A program made the translations under genes and the position numbers. Below, piece after piece: positions 24,327 to 32,011 of a stretch of DNA of 64,000 nt (positions are counted from its first letter, which is position 1; every line of letters starts with the position of its first letter). The stretch covers positions 4,716,001-4,780,000 of the forward strand of contig NZ_CP010407.1 of assembly GCF_000830005.1 (NCBI RefSeq), given 5' to 3'. Source of the stretch: Streptomyces vietnamensis (GTDB taxonomy: Bacteria > Actinomycetota > Actinomycetes > Streptomycetales > Streptomycetaceae). The notes beneath the pieces are model-generated. The model saw only the letters and a list, made by a program, of their open reading frames with translations. It searched no databases and was not told where the DNA came from.

Positions 24327-24342
24327 ATTGGTCTAGTCCAAG
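24327..24342. promoter_or_regulatory. DasR-like operator (dre) before the chitinase gene
   Basis: ATTGGTCTAGTCCAAG matches the published dre consensus ACTGGTCTAGACCAGT at 12 of 16 positions. It is followed directly by a second TTTGGTCCAGG. DasR represses chitin and GlcNAc genes in Streptomyces, so the position 118 bases before a chitinase start fits well. Confidence 0.75.
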
Positions 24343-24459
24343 TTTGGTCCAGGCCATTGACGTGCCCATGGTGGCGGGGGTTATTTCGTATCCCAACAGT
24401 CGTGCGCGACAAGGACGTTGACGCACCTCCGTACCCCCCACCACAGACATGGGATCGCC

Positions 24460-25986
24460 ATGAGACGACGCGTACGTTCGCTCCGCTCGGCCCTCACCGC
24501 CGCCGCCACCGCCGTGGCCGCCCTCGGCCTCGCCACCGTCGCCGCCGCCCCCGCGGCCCAGGCGGCGACCCCGCTCCCCGCCCGGGTCTTCGCCCCCTAC
24601 TTCGAGTCCTGGACCGGGGAGAGCCCGGCCGCCCTCAGCGCCCAGTCGGGCGCCAAGCACCTGACGATGGCGTTCCTCCAGACCGCGACCAAGGGCTCCT
24701 GCACCGCGTACTGGAACGGCGACACCGGCCTGCCGATCGCCCAGTCCTCCTTCGGCGCCGACATCGCCACCATGCGGTCCCGCGGCGGCGACGTCATCCC
24801 CTCCTTCGGCGGCTACACGGCCGACACCACCGGCACCGAGATCGCCGACAGCTGCACCGACGTCAACCAGATCGCGGCCGTGTACGAGAAGGTCATCACG
24901 ACCTACGACGTCACCCGGCTCGACATGGACATCGAGGTCGACTCCCTCGACAACACCGCCGGCATCGACCGCCGCAACAAGGCCATCAAGCTCGTCCAGG
25001 ACTGGGCCGCCGCCAACGGCCGCCCGCTCCAGATCTCGTACACCCTGCCGACGACCACCCACGGCCTCGCCGCCAGCGGTCTCGCGGTGCTCAAGAACGC
25101 CGTGACCAACGGCGCGAAGGTCGACGTCGTCAACCTCATGACCTTCGACTACTACGACAACGCCGCCCACGACATGGCCGCGGACACCAAGACGGCCGCC
25201 CAGGGCCTCTACGACCAGCTCGCCAAGCTCTACCCGACGAAGACGGCCGCGCAGCTGTGGGGCATGGTCGGCATCATCGAGATGATCGGCGTCGACGACT
25301 TCGGCCCGGCCGAGACCTTCACCCTCGCCAACGCCCGCACGGTCTACGACTGGGCGGTCGCCAAGGGCATCAACACCCTGTCCTTCTGGGCGCTCCAGCG
25401 CGACAACGGCAGCTGTGCCGGTGGCGCGGCGGCCGACGGCTGCTCCGGCATCCAGCAGAACACCTGGGACTTCTCCCACGTCTTCGCCCCCTTCACCAGC
25501 GGGACGACCACCCCGACCGACGACTTCTCGGTGACCGCCACCCCGGCCGCCGCCACCGTCACCGCCGGCGCGTCCACCACGACGACGGTGAAGACGGCCG
25601 TCACCGCGGGTGCGGCGCAGACGGTGAACCTCACGGTCGGCGGCCTGCCCGCCGGCGTCACCGCCACCCTCAGCCCCGCCTCGGTGACGGCCGGGGGCTC
25701 CTCGACCCTCACCGTGAACACCACGGCGGCCACGGTCTCCGGCACGTACCAGATCGTCGTCAACGCGGCGAGCCCCTCGGCCGGACACGCGGCGGTCTTC
25801 TCCCTGACCGTCACCGGCGGCGCCACCCAGTGCACGGCCACCCCGTGGGTCTCCTCCGCCGTCTACACCGGCGGCCAGCAGGTCTCCCACAAGGGCCACA
25901 CCTGGAAGGCCAAGTGGTGGACGACCGGCGAGGAGCCGGGCACGACGGGCGAGTGGGGGGTGTGGCAGGACCTGGGCGCCTGCTGA
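24460..25986 (+). CDS. Secreted GH18 chitinase with Ig-like and chitin-binding domains
   Basis: The 508 residues comprise a signal peptide (about 1-36, with an RRR n-region and cleavage near AAQAA). A GH18 barrel follows (about 40-350) with active-site strand TRLDMDIEVD, where DxDxE is kept but the first Asp of DxxDxDxE is Thr. Then come an Ig-like stretch of Thr/Val-rich strands (about 355-450) and a C-terminal CBM5/12 (PWVSSAVYTGGQQVSHKGHT, then WKAKWWTTGEEPG). The substitution occurs in some GH18 groups. The ATG at 24460 is chosen for the signal peptide. Control by a DasR-like site is expected. A bidirectional terminator follows. Confidence 0.93.
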   Translation: MRRRVRSLRSALTAAATAVAALGLATVAAAPAAQAATPLPARVFAPYFESWTGESPAALSAQSGAKHLTMAFLQTATKGSCTAYWNGDTGLPIAQSSFGADIATMRSRGGDVIPSFGGYTADTTGTEIADSCTDVNQIAAVYEKVITTYDVTRLDMDIEVDSLDNTAGIDRRNKAIKLVQDWAAANGRPLQISYTLPTTTHGLAASGLAVLKNAVTNGAKVDVVNLMTFDYYDNAAHDMAADTKTAAQGLYDQLAKLYPTKTAAQLWGMVGIIEMIGVDDFGPAETFTLANARTVYDWAVAKGINTLSFWALQRDNGSCAGGAAADGCSGIQQNTWDFSHVFAPFTSGTTTPTDDFSVTATPAAATVTAGASTTTTVKTAVTAGAAQTVNLTVGGLPAGVTATLSPASVTAGGSSTLTVNTTAATVSGTYQIVVNAASPSAGHAAVFSLTVTGGATQCTATPWVSSAVYTGGQQVSHKGHTWKAKWWTTGEEPGTTGEWGVWQDLGAC

Positions 25987-26006
25987 GCCCGCCTCCGACC
26001 GGACCG

Positions 26007-26030
26007 GGGCCCGCCGGACCCGGCGGGCCC
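26007..26030. terminator. Bidirectional hairpin between convergent genes
   Basis: GGGCCCGCCG (26007-26016) and CGGCGGGCCC (26021-26030) form a perfect 10-bp stem with a GACC loop. It lies between the chitinase stop and the stop of the convergent gene. Confidence 0.85.
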
Positions 26031-26974
26031 TACCTCCGCCAGCCGAAGCGCTTCTGGAGTTCGTCGTCCTGCCGCTTCTGCTCCTCGGCGGCCGCCTTGA
26101 TCGCCCCGGAGAGGGGGCCGGTCAGGTGGTCGGCGAGGGCGCGGGAGGCGAGGACGAGGTCGTCGAGGAGCGGACGGAGACCGGCGGCCAGGGTGGCGCC
26201 GAGGGTGCCGCTCGCGCCGAGCTCGGTCAGGTGGAGGCCGGCCTGGGCGAGGGGCAGCGAGCTGGTGTCGCGGATGTGGTCGGCGATCTCGCCGAGCCGC
26301 TTCCGCGCCCGCGTGTGCTCGTCCTCGTCGTGGCGCAGGTCGCCGTCCCACCAGGAGCCGCCGGCGGAGGCCAGGTGCATGCTGTCGGCGGCCCGCTTGC
26401 CCGTCCCGGAGCCGGAGCCCGAGCCCGCGGGCAGTCCCGCGATGGACCTGAGCGATCTGACGTAGCCGTCGACCCGCACGCCCTTGACGCGCTCGTCGCC
26501 GCGGGTGGTCGCGGAGTCCACCTCGGCCTGGATCCGGGGCCTGACCTTGTCCGCCTCCGCGGCCATCGCCTGCTTGCCGGCGTCGCTGATCGACGGCATC
26601 TCTGCCTCGCCGATGGGGGAGATCGTCCACCGGAGGCTGTGGACGAGGTTGAGGACGGCGTCCTTGGAGGACCGGACGATGTCGCCGCAGGAGTCCATGC
26701 CGTCGGCGATCACTCCGGCCGCCGTGGACACCTGGGCGAACCGGCCCGACAGGTCCGCCCAGTGCTCTTCGAGCGCCTTGGTCGCCTCGCCCTGGCCGCT
26801 GGACACGAGCCGTTCGACCGCCTTGGCCGCGTCCGCCCGGTCGTCGGCGAACTTCGAGCCGAAGGGGCGCATGCGGTCGGCGGCCGCGTGGGCGTCGTCC
26901 TCGTTCGCCTCCACCCAGGGCAGTGCGTACTGCTCCATCAGGCCTTTGTCCGCGTCCGACCTCTCCAGTGCCAT
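26030..26974 (-). CDS. WXG100/ESX-like alpha-helical protein
   Basis: This 314-residue, almost wholly helical protein starts MALERSDADKGLMEQYALPW. The first 110 residues (AAADRMRPFGSKFADDRADA, HWADLSGRFAQVSTAAGVIA) resemble WXG100/LXG-type N-terminal domains of type VII substrates. A Gly/Ser linker (around 180-190) precedes a second helical part ending EEQKRQDDELQKRFGWRR. No toxin domain is seen. The start at 26974 follows a GGGGGAG site. A role as type VII substrate or chaperone is inferred; no ecc genes are nearby. Confidence 0.65.
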   Translation of the reverse strand: MALERSDADKGLMEQYALPWVEANEDDAHAAADRMRPFGSKFADDRADAAKAVERLVSSGQGEATKALEEHWADLSGRFAQVSTAAGVIADGMDSCGDIVRSSKDAVLNLVHSLRWTISPIGEAEMPSISDAGKQAMAAEADKVRPRIQAEVDSATTRGDERVKGVRVDGYVRSLRSIAGLPAGSGSGSGTGKRAADSMHLASAGGSWWDGDLRHDEDEHTRARKRLGEIADHIRDTSSLPLAQAGLHLTELGASGTLGATLAAGLRPLLDDLVLASRALADHLTGPLSGAIKAAAEEQKRQDDELQKRFGWRR

Positions 26975-27045
26975 GTCGTGAACTCCCCCCAGAATCACGT
27001 GCGTTGGAAGGGCACGGTCTCACGCGCTCCGAAAGGCGACAAGGG

Positions 27046-27771
27046 TCAGTCGATGTGGACGATCTGGAAGGCCTCCGCCATCCGGCCCGGGGGCAGGCCG
27101 CCGGCCGTCGCGTGTTCGCCGAGCCAGGTGCGCAGGAGGCCCGCCAGGTCGTCGAAGTGGGCCGTCTGGGAGGTGTGGATGCGCAGGGCCTCCACCTTGC
27201 GGTCGAAGACGGAGGTGACGTCGACGTACTGGTTCGGGGTCGGCCCGGTCATCAGCCACAGCTCGTGGACGATCCACGGCTCCAGGCCCTCCTCCTTGAG
27301 GAGTTCCGCGTGGGCGAAGGGGTTGCGGGCCTCGGGGTAGACGGCGCGCAGGCAGGCGTCCCCGACCGCCCGGTGGTCGGGGTGGAGGTCGGCGACCCGC
27401 GCCCAGTTGATCTCGGGGGAGGGGATGATCGCCCGCTGCGGCCGTACTTCGCGGATGACCCGGCACAGATCGCGGCGCAGCTCCACGGACGGCTCCACGA
27501 AGCTGTCGGGGTAGCCGAGGAAGCGCACGTCGGCGACGCCGCTGAGCTTGGCCGAGTGGACCTGTTCGGCGCGGCGCAGGTCCGCCATGGCCTGGCGGGG
27601 GAGCGCTTCGTCGTAACCGCCCGCGCCGCCGTCCGTGACGATGCAGTACGTGACGCGGGTGCCGCGCTCGATCCACTGCATGACGGTGCCGCTGACGCAG
27701 AACTCGATGTCGTCCGGGTGCGCGGCCACGACCAGCAGGGACTCGGGTGCCGTCCGGTTGAAGTCCTCCAT
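27046..27771 (-). CDS. PIG-L family N-acetylglucosaminyl deacetylase
   Basis: This 241-residue zinc deacetylase has the metal motif AHPDDIEF (residues 18-25) and the third-ligand motif DLHPDHRAVGDA. The family includes MshB (mycothiol), LmbE-like amidases and aminoglycoside deacetylases, which remove acetyl groups from GlcNAc-containing conjugates. It is divergent from the asparagine synthetase gene across an AT-rich 141-base region, which suggests a shared promoter zone with the biosynthetic genes to the right. The start at 27771 is preferred over the open extension to 27849. Confidence 0.9.
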   Translation of the reverse strand: MEDFNRTAPESLLVVAAHPDDIEFCVSGTVMQWIERGTRVTYCIVTDGGAGGYDEALPRQAMADLRRAEQVHSAKLSGVADVRFLGYPDSFVEPSVELRRDLCRVIREVRPQRAIIPSPEINWARVADLHPDHRAVGDACLRAVYPEARNPFAHAELLKEEGLEPWIVHELWLMTGPTPNQYVDVTSVFDRKVEALRIHTSQTAHFDDLAGLLRTWLGEHATAGGLPPGRMAEAFQIVHID

Positions 27772-27912
27772 GGGGCCAGCCTGTTGGGGCGGCGGGGGCG
27801 TCGCAAGGCCAAGTCGTGGCGTGAACAGGACATGGCACTTACGCGCCATTCAAAAACTTGGTAGATTCAAATCATTGGGTAATTCGGGTGACGTGCTTGG
27901 AGGGTGACCGGT

Positions 27913-29712
27913 ATGTGCAGGATCCTCGGCTCCTTCGCCGCCGGGGCGGACCGCCCCGAGCCGGCCCAGCTCGCGGCGGTCTCCGCCCGCCAGCGCCACG
28001 GCGGCCCCGACGAGCACCAGGTGCTCAGCGGCCCCGGCTGGTCGCTCGGCTGCGACCGGCTCGCCGTGACCGACCCCTGCGGCGGACAGCAGCCCTACCG
28101 GCTGCCCCACCTGCCCGGCATCCTCGCCGTGCTCAACGGCGAGATCTACAACCACGCCGAGCTCCGCCGCACCCTCGCCGCCCGCGGCCACCGCTTCCCC
28201 GACCGCTGCGACGGCACCGTGCTCCCCGCGCTCTACGCCGAGTACGGGCCCGCCTTCGCCGAACACCTCGACGGCATGTTCGCCGTCGCCCTCCTCGACC
28301 TGCGGCCCGGGTCCACGCAACTCGTCCTCGCCGTCGACGACATGGGCATGAAGCCGCTCCACCTCCACCACGACCCGTACGACGGCTCCACCCGCTTCGC
28401 CTCCGAGATCCCCGCCCTCCTCGCCTTCGAAGGCGTACGGATCTCCCCGCGCGAGGACGCCCTCGACACCCTCCTCGCCACCCGCACCTCCTTCTCCACC
28501 CACACCGCGCTCGACGGCGTCGACGTCCTGCCGCCCGGCGCCACGGCCGTCGTACGGCCGGGCGCCGCCCCGGTCGTCCGCCGCCGCGGCCCGTACCGCG
28601 CGAGCCCCCTCGGCGACACCCAGGACGTCCTGCGCCGCGAAGTCCGCCGGCTCGCCCGGGCCGAAGTGCCCGTCTGCGCCGTCACCAGCGGCGGCCTCGA
28701 CTCCGGGCTCGTCACCGCCCTCGCCGCCGAGCACGCCCGCGAGACCGACGCGCCGCCGCTGCACACGTTCCACCTCACCTACCGGGGCCGGTGGCCCGAC
28801 TCCGAGGCCGCCTACGCCCGTGCCGTCGCCCGGCGCGCCCGGACCGTCCACCACGAGGTCGCCGTCGACCCCGACGAACTCGGCTCCCTCCTCACCCGGA
28901 CCGTCCGCCACCTCGGCCAGCCCAACGCCGACCCCATCACCCTCTCCACGTACGCCCTCTTCCGCGCCGTCCGCGAGAACGGCTTCACCGTCGCCCTCGC
29001 CGGCGACGGGGCCGACGAACTCTTCGGGGGCTACGACCGGATGCGGGCGGCGCTGACGGCCGGACCCGAATGGGCGGGCGCGTACGCGGACGCGCTCTCG
29101 GCGGCGCCGCGGCTGCTCCGCGAGCACCTGTACACCGCCAACTACCGGGCGTACATCGCGGACACGGGCTCCGCCGCCGACCGCATCGAGCAGGAGCTGC
29201 GCTCGGCGGAGGCGGCCGGCGCGGACCGGCTGACGGCGATGACGGCCTTCGAGACGCGATGGCGGCTGCCGGCGTACCACCTGCGGCGCCTGGACCACCT
29301 GTCCATGGCGTGGGCGGTGGAGGCGCGCCTGCCGTTCTGCCAGCCGTCGGTGGTCACGCACGCGCGGTCCCTGCCGGCGGCGGCGCGGACGGGGAAGCGG
29401 GCGCTGTACGAGGCGGGGGCGGAGCTCCTGCCCCCGTCGGTCCTGAACCGCCCCAAGCAGCCCTTCACCCTTCCGGTCGCGGCGATGCTGGCGCCGGGGG
29501 GCCCGCTCCTCGACCTGGTCCGGGAGTTGCTCTCCCCGGCGCGGCTGGTCCTCGGCGGGAAGATCCGCGCCGACCGGGCGGCGAAGCTGCTGGCCCGGCA
29601 CCTGGAGCGGCCGTCGCAGCACGACGCCCTGGCTCTCTGGGCCCTCGCTGTCCACGAGCTGTGGACGGAGGTCGTCCAGGGAATGCGAATCCCGGCCGGC
29701 TGTGCGGCCTGA
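27913..29712 (+). CDS. asnB: Glutamine-hydrolysing asparagine synthetase homologue
   Basis: The 599 residues make a class II amidotransferase domain (about 1-200) with Cys2 directly after Met (MCRILGSF), RQRHGGPDE and LNGEIYNH. An ATP-PPase synthetase domain follows with TSGGLDSGLV and LAGDGADELFGGYDR. The start at 27913 is chosen so that Cys2 becomes N-terminal; GGAGGG lies 8 bases upstream. It activates a carboxylate as acyl-AMP and transfers ammonia from Gln. Placed at the head of the cluster, it may amidate a pathway intermediate rather than serve Asn supply. The 3' end runs into repeat DNA. Confidence 0.93.
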   Translation: MCRILGSFAAGADRPEPAQLAAVSARQRHGGPDEHQVLSGPGWSLGCDRLAVTDPCGGQQPYRLPHLPGILAVLNGEIYNHAELRRTLAARGHRFPDRCDGTVLPALYAEYGPAFAEHLDGMFAVALLDLRPGSTQLVLAVDDMGMKPLHLHHDPYDGSTRFASEIPALLAFEGVRISPREDALDTLLATRTSFSTHTALDGVDVLPPGATAVVRPGAAPVVRRRGPYRASPLGDTQDVLRREVRRLARAEVPVCAVTSGGLDSGLVTALAAEHARETDAPPLHTFHLTYRGRWPDSEAAYARAVARRARTVHHEVAVDPDELGSLLTRTVRHLGQPNADPITLSTYALFRAVRENGFTVALAGDGADELFGGYDRMRAALTAGPEWAGAYADALSAAPRLLREHLYTANYRAYIADTGSAADRIEQELRSAEAAGADRLTAMTAFETRWRLPAYHLRRLDHLSMAWAVEARLPFCQPSVVTHARSLPAAARTGKRALYEAGAELLPPSVLNRPKQPFTLPVAAMLAPGGPLLDLVRELLSPARLVLGGKIRADRAAKLLARHLERPSQHDALALWALAVHELWTEVVQGMRIPAGCAA

Positions 29713-29740
29713 CCTCCCGGGCCCTCGACGTCCCGAACCC

Positions 29741-29860
29741 GCCCCGTGTGGTGCTGCGCCGGGTGGTGCCGCCCCGGGCGGCGCCACGCCGGGCGGTGCC
29801 GCGCCGTGTGGTGCCGCGCCGTGTGGTGCCGCGCCGGGCGGTGCTGCGCCGGACCTTCGT
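29741..29860. repeat. 15-bp tandem repeat after asnB
   Basis: About seven imperfect copies of a 15-bp unit such as GTGGTGCCGCGCCGT begin 30 bases after the asnB stop and lead into the dispersed element at 29950. The stretch 29713-30235 (over 500 bases) holds only repeats and no gene I can support. Confidence 0.85.
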
Positions 29861-29949
29861 CCCGCCCCGTGTGGTGCCGCCGCGTGCTTCGGGCCTGCGC
29901 CGGGCCCCGGCCCGTGCGGGCCCGCGCCTGCTGGGGCGGTGCCCCGCTG

Positions 29950-30158
29950 CCGTGTGGGCAATCGTCCCGCTGGGGCGGGACGGGTGGGCACACGGGACGG
30001 CGCGGTTGGCGGCGCCTCCGCCCCCTGCGCCCTGACCCGCACCGACCGCGCGGCGCCCGACGTGGTGCGGGTCCAGGCGCAGGAGCCTCGGGCGCCGGCA
30101 GGGCGCGGGTCCGTTGTGCCCACCCGTTCCGCCCCAGCGGAACGATTGCCCACAACGG
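29950..30158 (-). repeat. Dispersed 209-bp element with terminal palindromes, copy 1
   Basis: The left palindrome is 29950-29995 (CCGTGTG / CACACGG, inner GTCCCGC / GCGGGAC). The right palindrome is 30111-30158 (CCGTTGTG / CACAACGG, inner GTTCCGC / GCGGAAC). A core of about 115 bases with CGCACC-GGTGCG lies between. The whole is an inverted copy of 58665-58874, by eye close to 90 percent identical. The two ends are themselves inverted relatives, so the unit looks like a REPIN or MITE without coding capacity. Confidence 0.88.
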
Positions 30159-30254
30159 GGGCGGCGTCGTCCGGGCGGGTGGGCACCGCCCCGGCGGAAC
30201 GATTGCCCACAACGGGGGCGGCGTCGTCCGGGCGGGTGGGCACCGCCCCGGCGG
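30141..30254. repeat. 57-bp tandem duplication of the element end
   Basis: The sequence beginning AACGATTGCCCACAACGGG at 30141 recurs at 30198, a 57-bp tandem duplication that extends the right palindrome of the dispersed element. The length is a multiple of three, so the frame leading into the PrpF-like gene stays open. Confidence 0.85.
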
Positions 30255-31126
30255 GGCGCAGGCCCACGGCGGGGGCCACCGTTGTGCGGGCCCTTGATGC
30301 TCCCGGGCCCACCCTTGTGGTGACCGTCGATCAGCTGCCCGCAGGGGCGCTCGCGCTCGGGAGCGAGTTGGCGCATCTGCGGCGGGCGCTCGCCGACACG
30401 ACCTACCCCCGCCTCAACAAGATCGCCCTCTTCGACCCCCGCACCCTCCACTACCGCTTCGTCCAGGCCCTCCCCGACGGCTCCTTCGACTTTCGGGCCG
30501 GCTGTGGGCACTCCCTCCTCGCCTGTGTCGTCGCCGACGGGCGTCCCGGGCCCGTCACCGTCCGGGCCGTGACCACCGGTGACCGCGTCCTGTGCGAGCG
30601 CGAGCGCGAGCCGGACGGCGACTCGTACACGCTCAGCTTCCTGAAACCGCCCGGCGCCCCCGGCACCCTCCCCACCGGCCGCCCCGTCGACCTCCTCCTC
30701 GGCGTCCCCGTCTCCCTCGTCCGGTACGGGAATCCCTACGTCTTCGTCGACCGGCGGCACCTGCCCGAAGGCGACCTCCAAGGACAGCTGGCCGCCCTCC
30801 GGGCCCAGGCCGCCCGGCTCCTCGGGCATCCCCCCACCTCCGCCCTCCCCAAGATCGCCGCCATCTCCGTCCAGGACGGCGGGCTCTCCGTCCGTGCCCT
30901 CACCGTCGGCGGCTGGCACCCCCGGCTCGCGCTCACCGGTGCCGCCGCCCTCGCCGCGGCCGGGGCGATCAGCGGGACCGTCGTACCGCCGGTCCGAGGG
31001 CCCGTCCGTACCCCCGCCAGCACCGTCACCGTCTCCGCCGCGCACGACCGCGTCCGCGTCCACCACAAGCGCGCCGAGGTGCTCGAAACCCTCGAACTGC
31101 CGTGGCGTATCCACGCAACGGCGTGA
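30236..31126 (+). CDS. PrpF-like (DAP-epimerase-fold) isomerase
   Basis: The recognisable protein has PrpF family phrases: RLNKIALFDP, the first active-site loop FDFRAGCGHS, GNPYVFVD, and near the end SVRALTVGGWHPRLALTGAA followed by ISGTVV. PrpF proteins isomerise 2-methylaconitate-like substrates by proton transfer. The usual Cys is kept; the second site is less clear. The start is uncertain. The frame is open from 29702 (overlapping asnB) but runs through repeats. GTG at 30236 gives 296 residues, and GTG at 30284 is also possible. Both give a shorter N-terminus than typical PrpF. It lies between asnB and the SDR gene on the same strand. Confidence 0.7.
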   Translation: MGTAPAGRRPTAGATVVRALDAPGPTLVVTVDQLPAGALALGSELAHLRRALADTTYPRLNKIALFDPRTLHYRFVQALPDGSFDFRAGCGHSLLACVVADGRPGPVTVRAVTTGDRVLCEREREPDGDSYTLSFLKPPGAPGTLPTGRPVDLLLGVPVSLVRYGNPYVFVDRRHLPEGDLQGQLAALRAQAARLLGHPPTSALPKIAAISVQDGGLSVRALTVGGWHPRLALTGAAALAAAGAISGTVVPPVRGPVRTPASTVTVSAAHDRVRVHHKRAEVLETLELPWRIHATA

Positions 31127-31227
31127 ATGCGCACCCGTCCGAACAGGCCTCCGCCCCGAATCCTCTGCCACGCTGAAATCGACCGGTCGTCGGTATCCGT
31201 CGGTATCCGTGGGGAGAGCAGACACAC

Positions 31228-31974
31228 ATGAAATTCGAGAATCTGCGTGTCGTCGTGACCGGCGCGTCCCGCTATTTCGGTCGCGCGCTCGCCGTCGGAT
31301 TCGCGCATCTCGGCGCCGAGGTCTACGTGTCGGCGCGGACCGTCGAGGCCGCCGAGCGGACCCGTACCGAGGTGATGGGTTCGGCCCGTGACCGTATCCA
31401 CGCCTTCGGCTGCGACCTGAGCAGGCCCGCCGAGATCCGGGAGTTCGCGGCCCGGGTCGGCGAACGGACCGGCCGAGTCGACCTGTTGGTCAACAACGGT
31501 GCCCGCTGGCTCGACGGCATGGACCTGGAGGCGGCCAGCGACGCCGAGATCGTGGAGACGATCGAGTCGACGGCCGGCGGCACGGTCCTCATGGTGAAGC
31601 ACTTCCTGCCGCTGCTGCGCGGCTCGCTGCGGCCCGACATCGTCAACATGGTGGCCGTGCGGGACGCGGAGGGCGCGTCGGCCGCGACCGCCGGCGCGGC
31701 CCACGAGGCCTTCTGGGCGGCGAAGAGCGCGCAGGCCGGTTTCGCCGACATCCTGTCGCGCCGGCTGCGGCCCTCCGGGGTCCGCGTCTTCTCCCTCTTC
31801 CCGCCCGATTTCTCGACCTCGGACCCGCGCTTCGCGGAATGGGACGGATCGAATCCCGACGGAATAGCACCCGACGAGAAGCTCACCACTCAGGCCCTTT
31901 TCGAGTGCATCGTCTACGCCGTCGAGCAGCCCCGTGACTGCTTCATCCGGTCCTTCCACTTCGAGCCCCGCTGA
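31228..31974 (+). CDS. Short-chain dehydrogenase/reductase fold, catalytic Tyr missing
   Basis: The 248 residues show a Rossmann start VVVTGASRYFGRALAVGF (TGxxxxxG type), CDLSRP and the NNGA motif (VNNGARWLD). At the YxxxK position the sequence is AFWAAKSAQAGF, that is Phe-x-x-x-Lys. The expected catalytic Ser on the preceding strand (VNMVAVRDAEG) is also absent. It may bind NAD(P) or a substrate without normal reductase chemistry. ATG with GGGGAG upstream. It ends 37 bases before the MetRS-like gene, so the two are co-transcribed. Confidence 0.88.
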   Translation: MKFENLRVVVTGASRYFGRALAVGFAHLGAEVYVSARTVEAAERTRTEVMGSARDRIHAFGCDLSRPAEIREFAARVGERTGRVDLLVNNGARWLDGMDLEAASDAEIVETIESTAGGTVLMVKHFLPLLRGSLRPDIVNMVAVRDAEGASAATAGAAHEAFWAAKSAQAGFADILSRRLRPSGVRVFSLFPPDFSTSDPRFAEWDGSNPDGIAPDEKLTTQALFECIVYAVEQPRDCFIRSFHFEPR

Positions 31975-32011
31975 CAGCCCCGATGACCGTCGAAAACGTC
32001 AAGGAGGTCCC

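Noticed and set aside
27850..30312. 820-codon minus-strand frame opposite asnB
   Set aside because: Antisense shadow with low-complexity composition; asnB has complete motifs on the other strand.
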